In this document: one piece after another, positions 37,030 through 44,321 of the stretch
Numbering within the stretch: position 1 is the first letter of the stretch
Layout: every line of letters starts with the position of its first letter
Assembly: GCA_002281875.1 (NCBI GenBank)
Contig: NCHN01000012.1
Coordinates: forward strand, 1 to 64,000
DNA length: 64,000 bases
Direction of reading: 5' to 3'
DNA from: Sphingobacteriia bacterium 24-36-13
Lineage (GTDB): Bacteria; Bacteroidota; Bacteroidia; Chitinophagales; Chitinophagaceae
Made by a program: the position numbers and the translations under genes
Notes under the pieces: generated by a model
Databases searched by the model: none
The model's input: only the letters and a program-made list of their open reading frames with translations
What the model was told of the DNA's origin: nothing

Positions 37030-38412
37030 ATGAGAATGCAATTACAAGGTTGGGACGATACCATAGTAGCAATGGCTACAGCACCAGGAATTGGGGCAAT
37101 AGCGGTTATTAGAATTAGTGGGCCTAAATCATTTGATGTAATGAATGAATTATTTCCAAAAAAGGATTTATTCGTTCAAGCGTCGCATACCCTTCATGTT
37201 GGTCTTTTAAAAGATGGAGATATTGTTTTAGACGAAGTAGTTTTGTCTTTGTATAGAGGGCCTAAATCTTACACGGGCGAAGATGTAATAGAAATTAGCT
37301 GTCATGGTTCTCCTTATATACAGGAACAAATTTTGCAAGCCATAACAAAACGGGGTGTAAGGCTAGCGAAGCCTGGTGAGTTTACACAAAGGGCTTTCTT
37401 AAAAGGTAAAATGGATTTAGCCCAAGCAGAAGCAGTGGCTGATTTAATTGCGAGCAATACCGAAGCAAGTAAGAGAGCTGCATTACACACTATGCGCGGA
37501 GGTTTCTCTTCCGATTTGAGTCAATTGCGCGAAGCCTTAATTAGTTTTTCTGCATTGATAGAATTGGAATTGGATTTCTCACAAGAAGATTTAGAATTTG
37601 CAGATCGAACACAGTTTAAGAATTTAATAACCCAATTAAAAGAAACTACTGCAGCATTGATTGGTTCATTTAAATTAGGTAATGTAATTAAAAACGGAGT
37701 ACAAGTAGCAATCATAGGAAAACCTAATGCAGGTAAGTCAACTTTGCTTAATACGCTATTGAATGAAAACAGAGCGATTGTAAGTGATATAGCAGGAACT
37801 ACTAGAGATACCATCGAAGAAGTATTAAATATTGATGGGGTTTTATTTAGGTTGATTGATACCGCCGGTATACGCGAACACACTGATGATGCAATAGAAC
37901 AAATTGGAGTAAGTAAGAGCAAAGAAAAAATGCGTGCAGCGCAAGTGGTTATTTATTTATACGATCTCTTAAATATGAATGTCGAGGAGTTGCAACAAAT
38001 TGTAAATGAATTTGAGCAAGAAAATATCAACTATATATTGGTAGGAAACAAAGCTGATACTGCTACTGCTGCAATAATGACACAGTTTGTTGCATTTAAA
38101 AACAGTATGTTTATATCTGCGAAGAAGAATGTACAAATTGAAACGCTTAAAAAATTATTAGTTGAAAACACTATTCACGGAAATATTAATACCGAGTCTA
38201 CCATAGTAACCAATGCCAGACATTATGAAGCATTAGTAGGCTTGATGCAATCATTGAATGAGGTAGAGCAAGGATTAAGCAATCAATTACCCGGAGATTT
38301 ATTGGCTTTAGATATACGTCAGTGCTTACACTATTTAGGAACGATTACGGGCAGCATTACCCATGAAGACCAGTTGGATTATATTTTTAGTAAGTTCTGT
38401 ATTGGAAAGTAA
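37030..38412 (+). CDS. mnmE: tRNA uridine-5-carboxymethylaminomethyl modification GTPase
   Basis: The 460-residue protein has the N-terminal folate-binding region (DTIVAMATAPGIGAIAVIRI). A helical domain with an inserted Ras-like G domain follows (GKPNAGKSTLLNTLL, DIAGTTRDT, DTAGIREH). The invariant C-terminal FCIGK holds the catalytic Cys. With MnmG it modifies the wobble uridine of several tRNAs. The gene is intact even though an integrative element begins right after it. The last 18 bases are the presumed attachment core, and a functional 3' end is preserved. Confidence 0.96.
   Translation: MRMQLQGWDDTIVAMATAPGIGAIAVIRISGPKSFDVMNELFPKKDLFVQASHTLHVGLLKDGDIVLDEVVLSLYRGPKSYTGEDVIEISCHGSPYIQEQILQAITKRGVRLAKPGEFTQRAFLKGKMDLAQAEAVADLIASNTEASKRAALHTMRGGFSSDLSQLREALISFSALIELELDFSQEDLEFADRTQFKNLITQLKETTAALIGSFKLGNVIKNGVQVAIIGKPNAGKSTLLNTLLNENRAIVSDIAGTTRDTIEEVLNIDGVLFRLIDTAGIREHTDDAIEQIGVSKSKEKMRAAQVVIYLYDLLNMNVEELQQIVNEFEQENINYILVGNKADTATAAIMTQFVAFKNSMFISAKKNVQIETLKKLLVENTIHGNINTESTIVTNARHYEALVGLMQSLNEVEQGLSNQLPGDLLALDIRQCLHYLGTITGSITHEDQLDYIFSKFCIGK
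38395..38412 (+). other. Putative left attachment site (attL core) in mnmE 3' end
   Basis: The last 18 bases of mnmE, encoding the C-terminal Cys-Ile-Gly-Lys and stop, read TTCTGTATTGGAAAGTAA. From memory, SGI1-family islands use the 18-base mnmE (trmE) end TTCTGTATTGGTAAGTAA, which differs here at one base. An integrase gene and mobile-element genes start just downstream. No second copy occurs in the window, so attR must lie beyond base 64000. Confidence 0.6.
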
Positions 38413-38478
38413 CTATCTTTCCTTTGTTTCATAAATGCTTGTTTTTGTTGGGTTTTAGCTGATTTATCCTTCTCTTTT

Positions 38479-38619
38479 TTGTTGCCCAACTCTACTTTTT
38501 TACCTATATTTGTTGCCTAATTGTTGCCCAGATTTGTTGCCCACAAATCAGGCAACAGTCGGGAGAGAACATGCTACATACAGCTACAAGCTGCAACATG
38601 GAGCAACAACAGGCAACAA
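38479..38619. repeat. Cluster of TTGTTGCC repeats between attL and the element's first gene
   Basis: Four direct copies of TTGTTGCC(C/T) start at 38479, 38510, 38521 and 38534. One inverted copy (GGCAACAA) is at 38612 and two partial inverted copies are near 38551 (GGCAACA) and 38603 (GCAACAA). They fill the space between the attachment core and the excisionase-like gene, where arm-type integrase sites or Xis sites would be expected. Confidence 0.6.
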
Positions 38620-38620
38620 A

Positions 38621-38980
38621 ATGAGCAGTAACATTCGTCTTCAAAAAACTTGTCAGCACTGCGGTAATCGCTTTACCGCAAAGACTACCGTTACACAGTT
38701 TTGCTCAGATACCTGTGCCAAACGAGCATACAAGCAGCGGAAGCGGAACGAAAAAATTGAAGTGGCCATCAAGGAAGAAACCGAGAAAGCACTTTACAAC
38801 CCTGCCATTGCTCAAAAGGAATTTCTAACCGTTGAAGAAGCCTGCCAGTTAATCAACGCCAGCCGATGGACCATTTACAGGCTCATTGTGAAAGGCGAAC
38901 TCAAAGCAGGTAAACTGGGCAGAAGTACCCGTATTCCCCGGGCAGCTATCAATGAATTATTCAAACTAACTGAAGCATGA
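38621..38980 (+). CDS. Excisionase-like protein: zinc-ribbon-like motif plus HTH_17 domain
   Basis: From the Met at 38621 the protein has 119 residues. The N-terminal part has a four-Cys zinc-binding-like motif (CQHCGNRF with FCSDTC). A basic linker follows (AKRAYKQRKRNEK). The C-terminal helix-turn-helix, EFLTVEEACQLINASRWTIY then GKLGRSTRIPRAAI, is of the MerR/excisionase type. It is likely a recombination directionality factor or transcriptional regulator of the element. The frame is open to 38510, but that region overlaps the repeat cluster, so the ATG at 38621 is preferred. Its stop overlaps the integrase ATG by four bases. Confidence 0.82.
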   Translation: MSSNIRLQKTCQHCGNRFTAKTTVTQFCSDTCAKRAYKQRKRNEKIEVAIKEETEKALYNPAIAQKEFLTVEEACQLINASRWTIYRLIVKGELKAGKLGRSTRIPRAAINELFKLTEA

Positions 38981-40083
38981 CAGTAACACTTAGGCAACGC
39001 AAAAAGGGCGATAAAATCAGCCTGTATCTTGATTACTACAGTGATGGTAAAAGAGATTACGAATACCTGCAACTCTACCTGATACCCGAGCCGGAGAAAG
39101 GCAAGCTCACCAAAGAGCAGAAGGAAGAGAACTGCAAAACACTTGTATTGGCAGAAGCCATCAGGTCGAAGCGTTTGTTACAGATAAAGAATGAGGAATA
39201 CGGCTTTCGTGATACCGATAAAGCCAAAGGCAGTTTCATTGCCTACTTTGAACGCCTCACAGAGAAAAGGAGAAACAGCCAGGGTAATTGGGGCAACTGG
39301 GATAGCGTATTGAAACACTTGAAGAAGTTTGCCAAGAACGGAGCATCATTCAAAGAAATTGATAAAAACTGGCTGGAAGATTTCAAGAACTACCTCCAGT
39401 ATGAAGCCAAGAGCAAAACCAATAAACGCCTTTCGCAGAACTCTCAATCTTCCTATTTCAGCAAGGTAACAGCAGCTTTGAAAGAAGCCGTAAAAGAAGG
39501 CATCATCCAAACCAACCCGGCAAACCAAGTGGAAGGCATCAAAGCGGATGATCCAGATAGGGAGTTCCTGACATTGGAAGAACTACAGGCAGCCGCTAAA
39601 GTGGAATGTGAAATGCCGGTGTTGAAAGATGCTTTCATCTTTTCTGCCTTAACGGGTTTGCGTTGGTCAGATATTGAAAAGCTGGTTTGGTCAGAAGTGC
39701 AGCACTCCGAGCAGTCCGGGTATTACATCCGTTTCAGGCAGAAGAAAACAAAGGGAGCAGAAACCTTGCCCATTTCAGAACAGGCTTTTCAGTTGTTAGG
39801 CAATAGAAGGAAGCCCGAGGATAAAGTATTTGAAGGCTTGTATTACAGTGCCTGGCATAACTTGAAACTTCGTGAATGGGTAATGAAAGCAGGTATCACA
39901 AAACACATCACCTTTCACTGTGCAAGGCATACCTACGCCACCCTTCAAATTACATTGGGTACAGACATTTACACTGTTTCAAAACTCTTAGGACACAGGC
40001 ACCTGAAAACAACCGAAATTTACGCTAAGGTGATTGACCATAAAAAACAGGAGGCAGCGAATAAAATCAAATTAGACTTATAG
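38977..40083 (+). CDS. Site-specific tyrosine recombinase (integrase)
   Basis: The 368-residue protein has an N-terminal arm-binding-like region, a SAM-like core-binding domain (about residues 95-190) and a complete catalytic domain. The catalytic set is present: Arg229 in LTGLRWSDIEKL, His314 and Arg317 in HCARHTY, His340 in LLGHRHLKTTEIY and the nucleophile Tyr349. It should catalyse integration and excision of the element at the mnmE 3' end. It is coupled to the excisionase-like gene by a four-base overlap and is followed after two bases by an unknown gene. Confidence 0.93.
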   Translation: MTVTLRQRKKGDKISLYLDYYSDGKRDYEYLQLYLIPEPEKGKLTKEQKEENCKTLVLAEAIRSKRLLQIKNEEYGFRDTDKAKGSFIAYFERLTEKRRNSQGNWGNWDSVLKHLKKFAKNGASFKEIDKNWLEDFKNYLQYEAKSKTNKRLSQNSQSSYFSKVTAALKEAVKEGIIQTNPANQVEGIKADDPDREFLTLEELQAAAKVECEMPVLKDAFIFSALTGLRWSDIEKLVWSEVQHSEQSGYYIRFRQKKTKGAETLPISEQAFQLLGNRRKPEDKVFEGLYYSAWHNLKLREWVMKAGITKHITFHCARHTYATLQITLGTDIYTVSKLLGHRHLKTTEIYAKVIDHKKQEAANKIKLDL

Positions 40084-40085
40084 CG

Positions 40086-41153
40086 ATGGAGATAAAAGTA
40101 TTAGACAGCATAATGCACGGTGCTTTGAAACCGTGGAAAATGGATACCACCAACTCAAGGCGGTTCACTGAATTGGTGAAAGCTGCAAAAGCAGCTACAC
40201 CGAAAACTATTGCAGAATTGCAGTCACAAATGACCGCATTGCTGGCCGACTATCCGCAGTTAAAGAAAGTGCTGGCCGATAGTGCAATTACAAACGACAC
40301 AATACAACCGCTTTCATATAAAACAGTTTTACCCAAGTACACAGACCCCATCACCAACTTTTATTTTTTAGTAATCACAGCGGAAACACTCAGGGTATAT
40401 AATTCCATCCTTTTGAAAGCTGCATCACTTACTGAGTTGGTTGATATTCAGTATCAGATTAACAAGGTGCTCAACAGTATCAAAGTATTGGCAAAGCAAA
40501 CCGCAGCCGAGTTAATTGAAAGGGATTTTACAACAGATCCCAATGAGCAAAGCAATCATGTACATTATGCCCTTCATTGCTTAAAGCATAGTTTGATACA
40601 GCTTTATTTTAGCGTTCAACATTCATTTGAAAACAGCTTGCAGCACACCACAAGTTTAGAAGACTTTTATGTGTTGGATTTGGAACTGCCATTGTCAAGC
40701 ATCCAAGAATTAGAATACATTGGGCAGGTAGTGCCAGTCGGCAAGCAAAGCGAGGAATTCACCGAAAGCCAGGAAACAATTTGCTTCGGCTTCAAAGATG
40801 ATATTGAAAAACTGAAAACTGTTGTAAATCAGTTGTGCTATCAGATAGAGTTCCTGAATGAGGATGTTGCTAATGCTGATGAATTGATAAAAGCCTTCAC
40901 AGCAAAAAGCATCCTGCCGGGTGCAGTTAAAATTCAATTAGGCTGCGAAACAAAACACTTCCGCTACTGCATTGATAAGTTCATGCCATACTTCAATAGC
41001 CTTTCACTGGCCAACATAGAGAAGTCAAAAATCTTCTATTCAAAGAAGGACACCCCTATTACAGCAAACAACCTTTCTGCCAGTGGTTCAAAGAACAGAA
41101 TTGAACCGAAGGAAAAGGCAACCATTGACAAAATCTTCAAATATCTGCAATAA
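40086..41153 (+). CDS. Unknown mobile-element protein
   Basis: The 355-residue protein starts two bases after the integrase stop, so it is probably co-transcribed. It is largely helical, with no signal peptide, membrane helix or catalytic motif. The C-terminal section (IQLGCETKHFRYCIDKFMPY, then ITANNLSASGSK) looks like a conserved tail seen, to my recollection, in proteins next to integrases in Bacteroidota elements. That memory is not firm enough for a family name. A role in element maintenance or regulation is only inferred from position. Confidence 0.7.
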   Translation: MEIKVLDSIMHGALKPWKMDTTNSRRFTELVKAAKAATPKTIAELQSQMTALLADYPQLKKVLADSAITNDTIQPLSYKTVLPKYTDPITNFYFLVITAETLRVYNSILLKAASLTELVDIQYQINKVLNSIKVLAKQTAAELIERDFTTDPNEQSNHVHYALHCLKHSLIQLYFSVQHSFENSLQHTTSLEDFYVLDLELPLSSIQELEYIGQVVPVGKQSEEFTESQETICFGFKDDIEKLKTVVNQLCYQIEFLNEDVANADELIKAFTAKSILPGAVKIQLGCETKHFRYCIDKFMPYFNSLSLANIEKSKIFYSKKDTPITANNLSASGSKNRIEPKEKATIDKIFKYLQ

Positions 41154-41258
41154 AAAACATTAAGATTATTCAGTAATCTGAGTAAGGGATTAACCCCTTA
41201 ACCTTTGCCCCTCAAGCATTTGAGAGGTTTGTGCCATCAAACTTTAAAAAGTAAAAAG

Positions 41259-41564
41259 ATGGCAAACGAAGATTTAATCTTAGACAAGCTCACCGAAATC
41301 GCTAACAAGCTGGATGAGCAAAACCTGTTACAAAAAACAGTACTGAACTTTAATGAGGCTTGCAAGTATTTGGATGTAAGCCCATCGCATTTGTACAAAC
41401 TCACCAGTACAAAGCACATCCCCCATTTCTGTCCTCAGGGTAAGAAACTCTACTTCAAACGGGAGGAATTGGATAACTGGTTACAGCGTAACCGAAAATC
41501 AGCAGCCGATGAAATTGATCAGATGGCAGCCGACTATGTTATCCGCAACAAACGCAAGAAGTAA
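41259..41564 (+). CDS. Helix-turn-helix (excisionase-family) DNA-binding protein
   Basis: From the ATG at 41259 the 101-residue protein has a short coiled region (DLILDKLTEIANKLDEQNLL). An HTH_17 domain follows: TVLNFNEACKYLDVSPSHLY, KLTSTKHIPHFCPQGKKLYF, then REELDNWL. Such proteins act as excisionases or regulators in Bacteroidota elements. An upstream in-frame TTG (41205) is rejected because the ATG gives a normal N terminus. It lies 30 bases before the primase-like gene, so the two probably form one unit. Confidence 0.85.
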   Translation: MANEDLILDKLTEIANKLDEQNLLQKTVLNFNEACKYLDVSPSHLYKLTSTKHIPHFCPQGKKLYFKREELDNWLQRNRKSAADEIDQMAADYVIRNKRKK

Positions 41565-41594
41565 GAATTTTTTATTAACTGAAAGAACAGAACA

Positions 41595-43844
41595 ATGGCA
41601 TCAAGTACCATATTCAGAAACTTTACCGTTCCGGTTGAAAAGAGATCATTGCTTCTTATTGGCAATGATATAGCCAACGGCAAATACAAAGCCGAGGTTG
41701 AAGAAATCAGGGCATTGCTGGAACAGGGTAAAGCGGAGGAAGCCGCCAGTAAGAAAAAGCAATTGTTGGCTTTCACTCCATCCGCAGTATTCACCGAGAA
41801 AAGGCAAATGCCTTTCCTGGAAATGTACAGCGGCTTTGTGCATCTTGATTTTGATAAGCTGACACCGGAGCAGTTAGATACAGCCTTCAAAGTCATTGCC
41901 GAAATTCCCTACACATTCTTATGCTTCATCAGCCCCAGCGGCAACGGCCTCAAAGTATTCATTGAAGTGAATACAGACATTGAGCACCATGACACAGCCT
42001 ATTTGCAGGTGCAGCAGTTTTACGAAGAAGCCACAGGATTAAAGGCCGACCCAAGCTGCAAAGACATTACACGCCTTTGCTTCATGAGTTACCATCCCGG
42101 ACTGTACAAGAATATCCGTAACGAGAAATTCAAAGTGCAGCTACCTGAAACCAAAATGCAGGAGCCGGTAAGGGAAACGACAGAGACGATTTCACCACTG
42201 CAACAAAGCGAACCCGAAGAGGATCTGAATACCGCTTTCATCTTCAACCAACAAATTCAATTCACTAATCAAAAATCACAATACACCGATGGAAACAGGA
42301 ACAATTATATTTATCGGCTTGCTTCTAATTGCAACCGAGCTGGTTTATCGCAGTCCGATGTTGAACTTTTATGTACACAGCATTTTGACCTACCTGAAAG
42401 AGAAATTCTCGAAGCGATAAAGAGCGCCTACACCCACCATAAACCCGAGTTTGCAAAGTTTGCAAACACTGCAAAGCTGCAAAGTACAGAACAGCAGCCC
42501 CCACAGGAAGACTACCTGAAGGCAACACCCACCATTCCCGAAGAACTCTATTTGCAAATTCCTGACCTTTTGCAGCATGGTGCAATGGCTTTTACAGATG
42601 AAAGGGAAAGAGATGTTTTCCTGACAGGTGCATTGGCTATTCTCAGCGGATGTTTGCCCGGTGTAAAGGGAGTGTATGCAGGAAATGAAGTATTCCCCAA
42701 TGTATTTTCTTTTGCCATTGCACCGGCTGCCAGTGGCAAGGGTGCTTTGAAATTCGCCAAAATGCTGGCAGATGATTACCACAGCTTTGTACTAAAGGCA
42801 AGCCGTGAGGCAGAGATGCTGTACAATCAGGAATTGTCAGAACACAAGCAGCGTATCAGCAGCAAGAAAAAAGGCGACACTTCCACAGAAGAGCCACCCA
42901 CCAAACCCACTTTTAAAGTGGTGTACATTCCGGCAAATACCAGCTATGCAAAAATCCTTTGGCACTTGGAGCAGAACGAGGGAACAGGCATCATTTGCGA
43001 AACCGAAGCTGATACCCTGGGCAATGTATTCAAACAGGAATGGGGTTCCTATTCCGATATGCTTCGCAAATCGTTTCACCATGAGAGGCTTTCCAGTTCC
43101 CGTAAAGGCAACAATGAATTTACCGAAGTAAATGCCCCCAGCTTGTCCATTGCCCTATCGGGTACACCCAATCAGGTAACGGGTTTGATAGCCTCTTCCG
43201 AAGATGGTTTGTTCAGCCGTTTCCTATTCTATGCCTTCAAGGTGGAGCAGCGTTGGAAAGATGTTTCGCCTAATGCCAATAACATTAACCTAACCGAGCA
43301 TTTCAAAGTCCTTTCAGGCAGGGTGTTCAATATGGTCCAGTTCCTGCAACGGGAAGAAACCATTATCGAACTAACAACAGAGCAATGGCAGCAGCTAAAC
43401 CATCACTGTGAGGGATGGCTGAACGAGGTAACCATGTTCACAGCCGAGGAAGCTGCCAGTATTGTAAAACGCCTGGGCTTGATCCTGTACCGCATGGCCA
43501 TGATTTTTACTTCTCTCCGCAAATTTGAGAACGGTGAGGCAGCCACCCTGATAGTGTGTACCGATGAAGATTTTAATACCGCCCTGCGTTTGGCAGAAAT
43601 CTACCTCCACCACAGCATCCTCATGTTCAACAATCTGCCCAAGCAGAGCGAAGCCACCCAGTTTAAAACAGGCGACAGCAAACGCAAATTCTTTGAGACT
43701 TTGCCGGCAGAGTTTACCCGCCAGCAGGCCGTTGAAATCGGCAAACAGTTTCAGCTTTCACCCCGTACCGTGGACGATATTCTCCACAATGCCACTGGCA
43801 AGGCTTTGGAAAAACTGAAAGCCGGCCACTACCGCAAAATTTAA
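41595..43844 (+). CDS. VirE N-terminal / DUF3987 primase-helicase-like mobile-element protein
   Basis: The 749-residue protein has an N-terminal BT4734/VirE-N-like domain. This primase-polymerase-like fold is seen in the block YSGFVHLDFDKLTPEQLDTA followed by FLCFISPSGNGLKVFIEV. A C-terminal DUF3987 region follows, with a P-loop-like stretch APAASGKGALKFAKML and the acidic block GIICETEADTLGNVFKQE. Proteins of this kind are standard in Bacteroidota integrative elements, where they are thought to help replicate the excised form. Codon use is more GC-rich than in the chromosome or the cargo. A terminator follows. Confidence 0.85.
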   Translation: MASSTIFRNFTVPVEKRSLLLIGNDIANGKYKAEVEEIRALLEQGKAEEAASKKKQLLAFTPSAVFTEKRQMPFLEMYSGFVHLDFDKLTPEQLDTAFKVIAEIPYTFLCFISPSGNGLKVFIEVNTDIEHHDTAYLQVQQFYEEATGLKADPSCKDITRLCFMSYHPGLYKNIRNEKFKVQLPETKMQEPVRETTETISPLQQSEPEEDLNTAFIFNQQIQFTNQKSQYTDGNRNNYIYRLASNCNRAGLSQSDVELLCTQHFDLPEREILEAIKSAYTHHKPEFAKFANTAKLQSTEQQPPQEDYLKATPTIPEELYLQIPDLLQHGAMAFTDERERDVFLTGALAILSGCLPGVKGVYAGNEVFPNVFSFAIAPAASGKGALKFAKMLADDYHSFVLKASREAEMLYNQELSEHKQRISSKKKGDTSTEEPPTKPTFKVVYIPANTSYAKILWHLEQNEGTGIICETEADTLGNVFKQEWGSYSDMLRKSFHHERLSSSRKGNNEFTEVNAPSLSIALSGTPNQVTGLIASSEDGLFSRFLFYAFKVEQRWKDVSPNANNINLTEHFKVLSGRVFNMVQFLQREETIIELTTEQWQQLNHHCEGWLNEVTMFTAEEAASIVKRLGLILYRMAMIFTSLRKFENGEAATLIVCTDEDFNTALRLAEIYLHHSILMFNNLPKQSEATQFKTGDSKRKFFETLPAEFTRQQAVEIGKQFQLSPRTVDDILHNATGKALEKLKAGHYRKI

Positions 43845-43869
43845 CCAGCATCTTTTCCCTGGCATAGCT

Positions 43870-43898
43870 CCCCATACGGCATACCCGATGGGGTTTTT
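43870..43898 (+). terminator. Terminator after the primase-like gene
   Basis: The arms CCCCAT (43870-43875) and ATGGGG (43888-43893) enclose a 12-base loop and are followed by five T residues. It ends the backbone unit and isolates the defence operon that starts about 75 bases later. Confidence 0.65.
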
Positions 43899-43969
43899 GC
43901 TTTGTTTGCAGACTTTGCAAGGTTTGCAACCCTGCTATTCTTTTTAGTAAAATCTTGTTTTTGATTTCT

Positions 43970-43996
43970 TATATTTGCCAATATTTGACAAGTCAA
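43970..43996 (+). promoter_or_regulatory. Promoter and putative operator of the defence operon
   Basis: TATATTTG (43970-43977) is a perfect -7 element. Two near-identical 10-base direct repeats, ATATTTGCCA and ATATTTGACA (43971-43990), overlap it. A palindrome, TTGAC-AA-GTCAA (43985-43996), follows. The arrangement of a repeat over the promoter plus a palindrome just before an XRE gene fits an autoregulated controller operator. Confidence 0.55.
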
Positions 43997-44006
43997 TAAT
44001 AAAACA

Positions 44007-44318
44007 ATGAAAAGTCAATTTGGTGAGAGGGTAAGGGAGCTCAGAGAAAAGCAAAACTTGTATTTGCGGCAGGTAGCACCATTGCTGGAAATGGATACGG
44101 CACAACTGAGTAAAATTGAAAAAGGGAGCAGATTAATTAAGAGGGAGCAGATACAAGTTTTGGCTGACATTCTGAAAGCTGATTCAAACGAGTTGCTGGT
44201 GCTTTGGTTGGCCGATCAGTTGTATGAAGTGGTCAAGGATGAAGATGTAGCACTAAAGGCTATGGATGCTGCTCAAGAAACATTGAAATCTAATAAAAGA
44301 AACAAAAGAAATAAATAA
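44007..44318 (+). CDS. XRE-family regulator, controller-like
   Basis: The 103-residue protein consists of a lambda-repressor-type HTH (FGERVRELREKQNLYLRQVA, then PLLEMDTAQLSKIEKGSR). A helical tail ending in a basic KSNKRNKRNK run follows. Its size and place at the head of a restriction-modification operon resemble C (controller) proteins, which time expression of methylase and nuclease. A palindrome and direct repeats upstream are likely binding sites. It lies three bases before hsdM, so it is co-transcribed. Confidence 0.88.
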   Translation: MKSQFGERVRELREKQNLYLRQVAPLLEMDTAQLSKIEKGSRLIKREQIQVLADILKADSNELLVLWLADQLYEVVKDEDVALKAMDAAQETLKSNKRNKRNK

Positions 44319-44321
44319 CTC

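Noticed and set aside
38510-38620. N-terminal extension of the excisionase-like gene
   Set aside because: It would translate the TTGTTGCC repeat cluster and begins with a non-ATG codon; the Met at 38621 precedes the zinc motif.
42400-42490. Repeated TTTGCAAA-like words in the primase-like gene and again near 43910-43930
   Set aside because: The spacing is irregular and the first set lies in coding sequence; I could not separate it from chance or codon bias, so no origin or iteron call is made.
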